A stretch of 64,000 bases of DNA from Trichoplax sp. H2. Its lineage: Eukaryota > Placozoa > Uniplacotomia > Trichoplacea. The stretch is taken from NCBI GenBank assembly GCA_003344405.1, contig NOWV01000147.1:124001-188000 (forward strand). Direction: 5' to 3'. The translations under genes and the position numbers were made by a program. Positions 26,183-37,244 of this stretch are shown here, in pieces. Numbering within the stretch: the stretch's first letter is position 1; the number at the start of each line of letters is the position of its first letter. A model generated the notes under the pieces. That model made no database searches and was not told where the DNA came from. It saw nothing but the letters and a program-made list of their open reading frames with translations.

Positions 26183-29100
26183 ATGTCTTGGATATTTGGA
26201 AGCAATCGTGGGCCTAATCAACCAGGCGGTGTACCAGTTGTTCCGGTGCCTTCTGGTGGTGGAGACGCTTCTGGAGGAGGTGACAAAGATGGCTCGGGTG
26301 ACAAAAAATGGAGTGGATTCGATCCTACTGGTTTAGAACGTGCTGCTAAAGCTGCTAGAGAATTGAATGCATCACGTAAGAATTATTACTATTCATTATG
26401 GCTACTAGATTGCCAAGAGATAGATAGACTGTTATAGTACTTATTAGTCGTCTGTAATATCGAGTTGGAATTTTCATTCAAGTAGGTCATTCATCACATG
26501 TTTCTCTAATTTTATTACTGTATGTCAGCTTTCTTTTGCATAATAGCTTGAAAATATCGAGTAGTACTGTAATCGATAGCGTTTTACCAAGTTCAATTAT
26601 ACTAGGTACATAAACTCGTAATGATATAATGTGATGCTTCTTTAATAGCGCATGCCAAGAATGCTTTAGAATTGAGTCAAATGCAAGAGCAAACAAGGCA
26701 GTTAGAACAGCAAAGACACATTAAGGTCAGTTAACTCCTCATTGAATCTTTAAAGTTCCATTGTTTGAATTATATATGATTTAGGAGGTAAACAACGATG
26801 TAGTTATAAAACGACATGAGTATTACCTTGTACTGATATCATAATCATCATGGTGCAGGAACAAGAAGCTGCAATTCATCAATTACAATCGGAAAGAGTA
26901 CGTATTGAACAAGAAGAAAAGAGGAAAACTTTACAAACTGAAACACAACATCATCAGCAGGTTAATATTAGATAGATGTAAAATTGTTTTCAGGGATATC
27001 ACTTTACTACTCTCTATAAATTGTAGGAAACATTTATGCATGCTCTATAGATGTATCATACTGTAATATTTCTTGATATAGAGGGCACAATACAACGATC
27101 AATTAGCTCGGAAAAGATATGAAGACCAACTACAACAACAGGTAGATACGAGTATTTCAATAGGCTTGCAAAAGTGTTAAACTGCTATTTCCATTGATGC
27201 CCAACATCAATGCATTTCTCACGTAATACTGCTCTAGTAGTAAGAACTAGCTTATAAAATATTTTCGTAGAAACGTGTAACTGAAGAAAATTTAAGAAAA
27301 CAAGAGGAGTCTGTTCAAAAACAAGAAGCCATGAGAAAAGGTTATTATTATATTACCTCACCTTTCTACAAAATTCTGTTACTCATTCAAGATTAATTCA
27401 TTTCCTTAGCTACCATTGAGCACGAAGCTAAAGTACGACATGAATACGACATGCAACGAATGCGGGCTGAAGTACGCGAGAAGTAAGCGTTGTATCATAT
27501 GAGAATTATTTATTAATTAGTTATCAATGGCTAAATCAGCCTCAGAAGTAACTTGCGCCTATTTTGTTCGCGTGATGATATCACATAGAGCTAAAACCGA
27601 TAGGGAAAATCAAGATTTAACGTTAGAAAAAATAAGAGTAAAAGCCAAAGAACAACGTGATACAATATTGCAATCAATAAGGTAACACGAATTTAAATAA
27701 ACATCCCTTACAAATGATAACCTGTTACAGTAGCCAGACTTTAATGATAAATGCTTTTACCTGTAGAACTGCATCAACAGTTCTTGGAGAAGGTGCTTCT
27801 GCTTTCATATCGGACTGGAATAAGATAACCGCCACTGTATGTAATATTAATTTGCGTTTGGTAATACTGTTTATTAAGTTTTTACTTGTCGTAACTGGTA
27901 GGATAATATATCCATTCTTATGCAATTGACATACCAGCATATCTTACAGCATGTACCGTAGATCGTACACAGTATTTTCCGTTTAGACTATAATCATTTT
28001 TAAATTACTCGGTAATATACTAAATTAGGATGCTTTCTTGTTAGATTGGGGGACTTACTTTATTGGCCTTAGGTATTTACAGCGCTAAGCATGGTACTGG
28101 TGTAATTTCAAGGTATGCTCATTCTCATATGAGATGTGCTCCATCATTTCCAAAATAGATGATAAAAGTATAACATCTTATTAATTTTCCAATCTTAGAT
28201 TTATTGAAGCTAGACTTGGCAAGCCTTCTCTCGTCAGAGAAACTTCTCGTATGACTCTATTTGGTGGGATGCTTCGACACCCAATACAGGTGCTTGCAAT
28301 CGATTTTCTATGATATTTAATGAATTAACTAAAGCATATATAGAAAACTTATTTTTAACACTATCTGATTTGGACACTGATAGTATTACCGACGAAGATT
28401 TACCAAGCCGGAAGACGCGCTAGAAGGTATTATCTTAAAGGTAAGATTTAGCTGGTGTATCTATTGACCTTTTTTAATGGATAGTTTTTAATGCTATAAA
28501 ACGTTTATATATCTAGTCTACTCTAGAAAAACGTTTAAGAGATGTAGCAATTGCAACCCGAAATACCAGAAAAAATGGTGGAGTATACCGGAATTTATTA
28601 ATGTATGGACCTCCTGGAACTGGAAAGACTTTATTTGCAAAGGTACAATGACGCTAGCATAGATAACGTTACTGGAATTTATTATTTTAATTACTTATCT
28701 AACTAGCGAAACTTTGCGCTGGCAGAGTCTTGCTAAACATTCTGGGATGGATTATGCAATTATGACTGGTGGAGATGTTTTACCTTTGGAAAATGAAGGC
28801 GTCAGTGCTATTCATAAAGTGTTCGATTGGGCTAAAACCAGTAGACGTGGGTAAATATGATTCTAGCGTTTATTGCTACAAATATACTTTAAAAATATAG
28901 GATATTTTATTTTCTGCAACTTTGGAAAATTTACTGAATGCTAATGTAACCAATCTTTGTTAGATTAATGTTGTTCATTGACGAAGCTGATGCTTTTCTT
29001 CGAAAACGTAACACTGAAACTATGAGCGAAAATCTTCGAAGCACATTAAATGCCTTCCTTTATCGTACAGGAGATCCATCAAAGAAGTAGGAATAGCTTT

Positions 29101-29713
29101 GATCTCAAGGCCGTATAATCGTCTAAGTAATTGTCTAATTGCTTTTATCCTTTTTTCCAGATTTATGTTGGTTCTTAGTAGCAATCAACCAGATTTGTTC
29201 GATTTTGCCATAAATGATCGAATTGACGAAATGGTCAAGTTTCATTTACCGGATCAAGTGGAAAGAGAAAGGCTAATACGATATTACTTTGATAAATATG
29301 TACTGCAAGCAGCGGAGAAAAGAGGAACAAGGTTTCTGATAAATTAAGATAACATATCAAATATTTGTAAAGATATTAATGCCTAATCTTATTTAAACTT
29401 ATTATAGCCGCTTAAAAGTTGAATCGATGGACTTTAATAGTAAAGTGAAGGAAATAGCGAAAAAAACTGAGGGGCTATCTGGACGTGAAATATCAAAGCT
29501 CGGTGTTGCATGGCAGGTTTGTAAAAAGTCGATAACAATTTAGTCAACCTTACAGTGCTAAAGTTCTTAACTGTATGTACACATCAATTTTTATAGACAA
29601 GCGCGTTTGTAACTGATGATGGAGTATTAACAGAAGATGTTATTGATGCTCGTGTAAACGAAATGGTAGACCAACATAGGCAAAAGATTGAATGGAAAAC
29701 GCAAATTGATTAA
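26183..29713 (+). CDS. ATAD3: ATAD3 mitochondrial inner-membrane AAA+ ATPase
   Basis: Seventeen exons: 26183-26375, 26649-26725, 26859-26960, 27082-27141, 27271-27340, 27410-27482, 27589-27681, 27767-27836, 28045-28112, 28199-28289, 28384-28440, 28517-28642, 28726-28850, 28964-29086, 29161-29331, 29408-29516, 29597-29713. All introns are GT-AG with matching phase; the product is 574 residues, close to the usual ~590. The start MSWIFG and the [17 protein letters not shown] block are ATAD3 hallmarks. A Gln/Glu-rich coiled coil (residues ~85-215) follows. A membrane segment near 246-262 ([17 protein letters not shown]) spans the inner membrane. Then comes the AAA+ domain with Walker A GPPGTGKT (349-356), Walker [10 protein letters not shown] (DE at 408-409), sensor LSSN and arginine finger NDRIDEM. 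ATAD3 organises cristae, nucleoids and ER-mitochondria contacts as an oligomer. All key residues are intact. Confidence 0.97.
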
Positions 29714-30385
29714 TTTGTTTATTATATATTTTTTGAAACTATTTTTAGTTTAGTCACGCTGTCTTTATCTAAATGCGCATTATAAGTTATTATTAGTATT
29801 TTAAATCAATAACCCTCTAGAAGGTATAATTGTAATTAAAAGCGCCTCAATGCTATATCTAGATAAAGGACTTTACATCTGGCAAAATAGGTGTTGGAAA
29901 TTTATATTTAGCTCTATCAATGCATAGACTATGGAACACACTCTGTCTATAAATTCGATTTATAACGGCTATAACGATTTTATATGCGTAGAGCTGTTTA
30001 TTAAGTAAAATTGAATTCTTTTGTACTGCATGAAGAGAGTTAAAAAAATTTGCTTTATTTTATGATTCATAATGTCACCATTACCTAGCACAATATGGGA
30101 GAATTTTTATGTAATGTCATAACCTTTTCTTGATTATAAATTCTGTTTTCAGCAATGAAAGAAATAGTGGATACTAGTCTACGCTGACGGTAATAATTTC
30201 CTAAACAAACTGTTTTTTATCAGTATTTAAGTTCTTTTCTGTTTGTATTATGTTATATAAGATGGGTTCAGTTAGAAAAGGCGGAGACTAAATTTTATAA
30301 ACTCTAGAGGTATAACTCTTATCATGTGGGCCTATAATAGAGTTATTGCTGAATCCTATTCTAAGCGCAATAAGATACCACCACA
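29714..30385. other. ATAD3 3' flank
   Basis: AT-rich sequence with no open frame of note. The near part should be the ATAD3 3' untranslated region; no distinct element was recognised before the duplicated segment at 30386. Confidence 0.4.
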
Positions 30386-30549
30386 ACCGTCGTTATTCTG
30401 TTATTGACCTAAAATTGCTAAATGAAATGCTAAGTAAGATATTACAGAATTTGTTATAGAAAACCATTGATGTAAAAAATAAATCTCGTTATAATATTAT
30501 TTATTCGTTTATTGATGTCGTATAGATTAATCATCTACTTAGTGCTATG
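30386..30549. repeat. 164-base segment, copy 1 (duplicated across the assembly gap)
   Basis: Starts ACCGTCGTTATTCTG and ends CTTAGTGCTATG. It recurs at 30901-31064 with a single C/T difference seen by eye. The copies sit on either side of an N run, which points to haplotype or contig-overlap duplication rather than an old repeat. Confidence 0.9.
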
Positions 30550-30880
30550 TGTAACATTATGATCTTATATAGAAGATGCCTAGTATAGTAATATCCTAAT
30601 ATACGAATACTTATCATATACCGTTTAAGTACTGTATTGTATTACATTCATAATGTACGACATCATGACTACATATAGACGACATGCTATACATATAAAG
30701 ACATTATCTCAATCCCATCTAAAACCTATAAATACCCTTGTACGCTAACTCGTTAGTCAGTTCCTACATTCCTGCTATCTCAAATACCTTATCTATAACA
30801 ACCATATCATTGTTAGCCTGTAACTTGTATCTCAATAAAATCCTTTATACCTTCTATCATCGTCTACCTTAAAATACTTT
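30550..30880 (+). mobile_element. LTR-like sequence cut by the assembly gap
   Basis: It begins TGTAACATTATG exactly where the 164-base segment ends and runs into the N gap. It contains a TATA-like box (CCTATAAATACC) near 30725 and an AATAAAA signal near 30834, in the order expected of an LTR U3-R-U5. The post-gap copy of the 164-base segment continues instead with CAAGAAG, so it looks like the empty allele. A retrotransposon inserted after CTATG (possible 5-base target duplication) would explain both. No internal coding region is visible, so the class is undecided. Confidence 0.5.
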
Positions 30881-30900
30881 NNNNNNNNNNNNNNNNNNNN
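30881..30900. other. Assembly gap (20 N)
   Basis: Twenty unresolved bases, a placeholder rather than a measured length. The flanks are an LTR-like sequence on the left and a duplicate of 30386-30549 on the right. Confidence 0.99.
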
Positions 30901-31064
30901 ACCGTCGTTATTCTGTTATTGACCTAAAATTGCTAAATGAAATGCTAAGTAAGATATTACAGAATTTGTTATAGAAAATCATTGATGTAAAAAATAAATC
31001 TCGTTATAATATTATTTATTCGTTTATTGATGTCGTATAGATTAATCATCTACTTAGTGCTATG
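30901..31064. repeat. 164-base segment, copy 2
   Basis: Near-identical to 30386-30549, then continues into unique DNA (CAAGAAGCACC). The unique continuation suggests this copy is the true chromosome path without the insertion. Confidence 0.9.
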
Positions 31065-31689
31065 CAAGAAGCACCTTACTCTATGACATAGTCCAATTTC
31101 AACATTATGTAATTCTACTTAGTGAAAATTGATGCGATACTTTATTTGTACTACCTACTACATCAAAATTTACAGTGTATAAGTTAAAGTTACAAACACC
31201 AAAGAAGTTGTATTACTTTTAGATACAAAAATAAATGCATAAATTGCGAAATAAAACAATACATGCATGTCGTTCCTGATTAATTCAATGAAGGAATAGT
31301 TTGTTTGTTGAGTACGTTATCGCCACAATTTTACAAATGAGACGTCAGAAAGTCCTAGAAATAACATTTAAACTTGGTATAAAGTAATTAACAATTTTTC
31401 TGTATCCATCATTTGGTTGCACGGTGATTGCCAAGTTTAAAAACAAAACAATCTTACTATACGTGTCGGTATATTTTAAAAGTTCAACCATGATAGTATG
31501 TTACAGGAATTTTACATACTGTGTTTTTCTTATCCTTTAACGATTAGTCTATTGATGGCTTTTATTATATACGCATACAACTTGGCTATAGATAATTAAG
31601 CTGTAAAGAATAATTTCATGATTATTCATGATAAACCTTACCAAATTGGCGATAAAGAGTAAATTTGTAAGAATCCTAATACAATGACA
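31065..31689. other. 3' flank of CFAP107-like gene
   Basis: About 620 AT-rich bases with no gene seen. It lies downstream of the minus-strand gene that ends at 31690 and likely holds its 3' untranslated region. Confidence 0.4.
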
Positions 31690-33201
31690 TTAATTCAAAG
31701 TATTTGAGAATTTTGGATGGGGCCAACTCACAATTTGAGGGACGGGGTTGATGATTGGTAAGCTGCGAAGTGCTAAATCTTTATTCAAATGATGAGGATG
31801 CATACGACTTGAAATATGTTTAGGGGTAACTTGATGTTTTGTTATAAGTGAATTCTTAGGCAATTCAGCAAATGATGTCATTGTTTCACTCGAGTAAATA
31901 CCCCTATTTTCCTCTTCTACTTCCTTTTTCCATTGCTCCTTCTTTTTTTCTAAAAGGCCAAATTTGGTTGCATTACCTACGGATAAATTGCGATGCATTT
32001 TAATAAAGTCAATAGAGGAAATTATTTCACAAATCATGAAGGTGACAAGTCATGCTTTGTTAAGAGGAAAGTAATAAGATATGGAAAAAGTAAATATCTA
32101 CCGTAAATAGGGACATCTGATTTTTCCGGTAGCCATGCAATTCTTTTAAGGTCCCATCTTCTATTCGTAGGTATATGTTCTAGGTCTCGTTTATTATAAA
32201 CTTGATCATAGTAAGAAATCATGTTATCGTTGTATTTCTTGCCATGATGAAAGAAAATTTGTTGTTTATTAAGGCCCTACAGCATTAAAAATTGAAAGTA
32301 TGTACAGTATATATAAATCATTTATTTTAATAGCGATATCTGTCAATATCCAGAAAACAATAAGATATTATGTCATAGTAGCATTATAGTACCGAAAACT
32401 TACATTATTCCTTGCCAGAGCGGCTCGTCGAATAAATGTATCAGGCTTGGCATTACCGTAAGGTTTATAGTCATGTCTTTGTGTACTGCTATGATTGAAA
32501 TTCTCTCGTTGATACTACGAGCGGAAACGAAACAATGCCAATATAGTCATTAGTAATCAGTGTGCTATTTTAAAAGTATAACAATGTAAACGTTTTAGGA
32601 TATACGTAAAAATGTAACAAAAAATTTTGACATCAGGCTACTTAGTTTGCTTAATCGCAAAGCCAGTAAACTGTCATTGCATTATAAATAAATCTTGCGC
32701 TTAAATGATTTGGCACGTTAAGAAGGATGTCTAATGAACACAAATGATAGTCTTTCCTTGTCAGACTGTTTTATTTAAAATAATTGCTACAGTAGCAACA
32801 ATACGATAATTCGTGGATAATTAAGATGATCGATGTGAAAATTAACCGTAATTATATTACATATCGTTTTCGATTAAATTATACTATACAAAATTTTTAC
32901 AATCAACATTAGTCCATACTTTAGGGATCCAATCCACACTATTAGGATATGCCTTATAAGTTTTTGGGTAATATCGATACATTACGTTGTTAACTTGAAT
33001 AGGTCTTCAAAGGCAGTATGATGGATAGATGATATTGTGTTACAAAAAAAATTATGACGATAATTTTATTTCTCGAATTTAATTATCTTACACTATAGCC
33101 CTATACAGTACCTGCATTCGTTCTTCATACCAGTTACCAATGAGCACGCCATTTTTAAATCTAGATTCAACTTTCCAACTAGGTTGACCAGAAGCCGCCA
33201 T
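31690..33201 (-). CDS. CFAP107: CFAP107-like axonemal doublet microtubule protein
   Basis: Four exons read on the minus strand: 33201-33112 (30 codons, starts MAASGQPSWKVE), 32514-32404, 32276-32102, 31976-31690; 220 residues, phases consistent, all GT-AG. Family words appear in the right order: PSWKVE...VLIGNWYEER at the N-terminus, RHDYKPYG, a SYYDQVYNKRD segment, IAWLPEKSDVP, and a C-terminal TKFGLLEKKKEQW followed by YSSETMTSFAELP. These mirror vertebrate CFAP107 (C1orf158; about 190 residues), a microtubule inner protein of ciliary doublets. It is soluble, with no membrane segment or signal. It faces away from ALG3, leaving a 1.2 kb divergent promoter region. The first intron is ~600 bases, and an extra small exon there cannot be excluded. 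Orthology is from remembered family features and should be tested by search. Confidence 0.85.
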
Positions 33202-34045
33202 AGCAATAGCTAGTTTTTTAATGCTGATTACTGTAGCTAATCCTAATGTCAACTAAACTAAAAAAATAAGAATAAACTGCTGTCTTCCGTTTCCGTACTG
33301 GTTAAAGTTGGCAAGAAGTAATTGCTCGTCTGTACAAAGAATACTTGCAAATTACTTGCCTTCAATATTCTACTCCTAGCTAACAAAGGTGCAATTACTG
33401 TATATGAAATAATTAAAATAATCTGGTTGCCAACGTCTGCGATAATAAAACCAGGTGAATCCAAGGATTATAGTTCTACTTTTAGTTAACTTAATACTAG
33501 GCCTATACGCTCAATTAATGCAGCATACTCTAATCAACGCTTGTCTACTGCCTCTACCCTTATGGCCTAATGTATCAGATTTACTGTTGTTCTAATGAAA
33601 CAAGCGCTTCATGATTTCTATGGTAACGACCAAGATCACGTGATTTCTTCTTGGCTTAGTTTAGCCATAGGATATGATTGGATTTGATAGGAGGCTTTTG
33701 CCGTCGTCGAGACATTTGTGATCGATTCGATAGAATTAAAATGATTATATGTACTCATTCGGGTAGCGCTAAAGCAGAGAATAACGTTTATCCTTTGATA
33801 TCAGAGATTACCATAGGGGAATTTCATTATGATTATTATTTTTTTTTGCAGTAGCTCCTGGCACAATAGTATTGTATGTCAGTATTGACTGATGAATATA
33901 CTGTACAGCTAAGTATAATATTATTAGTAGGGTAGCGACTATAGTCGTCTTGTTGGAACTCAATGTATCAGCAGGGACGACTAATCAAAAGAAGCAAAGA
34001 TATCAGTGCTTGGGCTGGCAAAAAAGTCCATTGCAGTATCTTGGA

Positions 34046-34142
34046 GTACCTACTAAGTACTATGGATGCCACGTTAACGTAGACAAGGAACAATCAATGT
34101 CTACGTTAACGTGGCATCCATAGTACTTACTGTAGTAGGTAC
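34046..34142. repeat. Long inverted repeat (foldback/MITE-like)
   Basis: The left arm 34046-34085 and right arm 34098-34142 are reverse complements except for one 5-base indel (the right arm has an extra CAGTA or equivalent). The loop is 12 bases (34086-34097). Termini are GTACCTACT. This could form a ~40-bp hairpin in DNA or RNA. It is probably a foldback element; no coding capacity. Confidence 0.85.
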
Positions 34143-34243
34143 ATGGACTGATGGACTACTGTACTGGATTGGTTACATTTGCCTGGTGCTGTCTTGGAGG
34201 CCGTCCGATGTCAGACTGACTCAGACATCATATCTTAAGTGTC

Positions 34244-34367
34244 TACAGTACAAAAGTTCTTGTACTGTACTCTATGTACTGTAAGGACTGCAGTCAAATC
34301 CAGTAGTTTCAGTTTCGTCCAGGACAGTACAGTACAGTGCTCAGTACTGTACTGTTCTGTACTGTGG
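34244..34367. repeat. GTAC palindrome cluster just upstream of ALG3
   Basis: At least seven GTACTGTAC / GTACAGTAC-type words lie in this 124-base block, which ends 70 bases before the ALG3 ATG at 34437. Candidate core-promoter-proximal element or 5' leader sequence. Confidence 0.7.
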
Positions 34368-34436
34368 CAGTGTGGCAGCAACGCTTGCACAAACTGCTCA
34401 ACTGGTGTTCCATTAAAGTGTCCAAAATTATCCATC

Positions 34437-37244
34437 ATGCCTCCATTCATTAAAAGTCATGTCAAGCAACCAACACAATCAATCTGGACTGTCAATTATT
34501 TCAAGCATTTGCTGCTTGACTTGTTGTTCAATCCAAGATCGATTGGCAAGATATGTTTACCGTTGCTCCTTTTTGAAATCTTGCTCAACATCATCGTTAT
34601 CTTTAAAGTATCATGTAATGGCGTCGTATATTAAATACTGTACTGACTAATTGTCGATAAGAATGGAACATGACTTCATTTTACTCATTATTGAATGTGA
34701 TTGTAATTTAATGGATGCATTAGATACTGAGATTGATTGGGAAGCATATATGAGCGAAGTTGAAGGCTTTCTGAATGGAACCTATGATTATGGTCAATTG
34801 AAAGGAGCAACGGGACCTCTTGTGTGAGTATACTGTAAGCGTAGTAAATAACATCATCGACTCGATCTATCTAATACAGCAATAATAATATTGGAATTAA
34901 ACAAATGATACTGCAATTATTAAGAAAATAGAAAGTACCGTGTTTTATTGACTAGTCCTCGTAGAGCAATGCTATGGTTAGATCTAATGCTACTGACTTG
35001 ATTATAGTAGATCCTTGATTACCTCGGGCTACTACACAACTGAACTGTACTGTACATTCGTACAATAAAGGCACTGTAATGTACTGTACTGCAAATCAAC
35101 CTATCGATGTCATGGCTGATTATATATTTGCACTTCTTTTCCACAAGATACCTATGAGGATTTCGCTTATCGTGTCTAGTACTCTGTACTTGCATACGGT
35201 GACAATCATTGCTGTCTTCCATCGTATAATAACTCTATCTTATCCTTTACTACTGTGCTATCTTTAGGTATCCTGCAGGATTTGTCTACATCTACTCAAT
35301 TCTATATATGGTTACTCGTAGCGGCCAAGATATTTTGTTAGCTCAGTATATATTCGCTGTGCTATATCTGATCAATCTAGTATTGGTAATGAATATTTAT
35401 CGAAAGACTGCAATCGTAAGTATTAACGGCTCATCAACATCATGCAATGGTAATAATAAGGACGTGTATACTCGACCGTAAACAACATCGCACAAATTCT
35501 AATCAATCTACATAAAATGATAACCACACTTCTTCGTCAGACTATTACTGTAGAATAGCGTAGTAATACATAACTTCATATTTCACCTTTGTGAACAACA
35601 ATGTCTACAACCTTGCTGTCGTGCGATGGAATTCCAAAAAATTCAATCCTGCTGTGTATTTTTATTAACTTTCAGGTTCCACCTTATGTTCTGGTGATCA
35701 TATGTTGTACATCATATCGAATCCATTCTATATACATCCTTCGAATGTTTAATGACCCTGTAGCTATGCTTTTCCTATACGCAGCTATAAATTGTTTTAT
35801 ATTTGGCTATTGGACGTCCGGATGTGTCTGTTTTAGGTATTTCTGAGTTAGTATACTGTAATCTTGACTGTTTCTCAAAGTTAATATTAGGGTACATTAA
35901 CATCCTGGACTTGTTCATTACAGCAATATGTATGAGGACTTCATTTACTTGTACTGAATTACTTACGGAAACAAACAACTTATTAAAGTTGGCTACTTAG
36001 AAGTAGTCTAACCTTGACAAATGATTACTAAATTTGCCTCTAGCTTAGCTGTTTCGATCAAGATGAATATACTCCTTTTTGCTCCTGCGTTATTAATCTT
36101 GCTGCTACTGCAATATGGTATCATCGCTGCCATTCCAAGATTAGCTATATGTGCTATTATTCAGGTCAGTTTTCTACTTGCTAATCTAGTTCCAAGTATA
36201 GTAATGTATCGTATACCCGTACATCATGCATGCATAGTCGTCAACTTGAGTAAGTCCTTGAACGAACCAACAGAAAATTTATAGAAATACATTTTATTGT
36301 AGTAAATAAATACAAATATATGTGTTCTGCTTAACAATTTCAACTGTACTTAATTCAGATTGCTCTCGCTGCACCCTTTCTATTAAATTATCCCAAAGCT
36401 TACCTAACTCGCTCGTTCGATTTTGGACGCAAATTCTTTTTCAAGTGGACTGTTAATTGGCGTTTTCTTAGCGAAGATATTTTTTTAAATCGGTGGTTTC
36501 ATTTGTCGTTACTAGCAGCTCATCTATTGGTGTTGATTGCGTTCATATTCCGACGCTGGCTAAAGTATTTTTTTTAAGTTATCAAAAATTGTAACACCAT
36601 TCATTAAGCATTATTGATTTACATAACGCACTTATACATCAAACTCTGCTTTTGCCGTTAGGAAATGCGGAGGTTATGAATCACTCTTAAGAATGAGGGC
36701 TAGTATGGCATATGAACCAGACTCTAAGAATATCCTTTGTATGATTATTTGACATTACCACTTAATTATTATAATACTACCGGTATACACACTTTATGTT
36801 ACTAAAATTAGTGTTGCATAGCAATTATCAAGTGCCAATTTTTTTTTCAATTTACCTTAACCTAACCAACGCATTGTTACCATGCTCTTCATTTCCAACT
36901 TTATTGGCATAACCTTTTCACGATCTTTGCATTATCAATTCTATGTGTGGTACTACCACACTATTCCATATCTGTTATGGCTAACAGACTATCCAACAGT
37001 TATCAGGTCAAGCTTGCAGCTTTTCACCTTATGTATGTCGTTTTAGGCAATTGCGCTTATGGTTATTCTTGTATGATTTCCGATTTGTAGACTCTTGATT
37101 TTAGGTGGAATTGAAATGAGCTGGAATACCTACCCATCAACCGTCATTAGTTCTATTAGACTACATGCATGCCATTTAGCTCTACTAGGAGCTTTATGGA
37201 AATGTAAACCGCTCCAGTTTGGCTTTAGACATAAATCGTCATAA
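34437..37244 (+). CDS. ALG3: ALG3 dolichyl-P-mannose alpha-1,3-mannosyltransferase
   Basis: Nine exons: 34437-34614, 34724-34823, 35268-35415, 35676-35836, 36044-36164, 36359-36564, 36662-36729, 36871-37006, 37091-37244; 423 residues (family ~440). ALG3 adds the first lumenal mannose to Man5GlcNAc2-PP-dolichol at the ER membrane (GT58). Signature words run in order: [119 protein letters not shown]. About ten hydrophobic segments are visible. Intron 7 (36730-36870) lacks GT-AG; it starts ATATCCTTT and ends in AC, with a CCTTAAC branch motif, i.e. a U12-type AT-AC intron. The exact AC is uncertain: 36870 gives S-IVTM, while 36861 would give T-NQRIVTM. Exon 1 ends at a GTAATG donor chosen because it restores YTEIDW. 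Confidence 0.96.

Larger units (their letters stand above)
33202..34436. promoter_or_regulatory. Divergent intergenic region between CFAP107-like and ALG3
   Basis: About 1.2 kb between two divergently transcribed genes, so it should hold both promoters. It contains the inverted repeat at 34046-34142 and a GTAC cluster at 34244-34367, the latter within 70 bases of the ALG3 start. A short minus-strand frame at 33258-33464 has no support. Confidence 0.5.

Noticed and set aside
33258-33464. Minus-strand 68-codon frame next to the CFAP107 start
   Set aside because: Upstream of the real first exon and with no similarity or splice link to it.
34239-34436. Upstream extension of the ALG3 first-exon frame to an earlier ATG at 34239
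   Set aside because: The extension is made of GTAC repeat sequence (many Cys/Thr/Val codons). ATG 34437 gives the expected N-terminal length.
37046-37090. Extra ALG3 exon starting at 37049 (GCAATTGCG...)
   Set aside because: It breaks phase with the last exon. Joining 37006 directly to 37091 restores the conserved [13 protein letters not shown] run.
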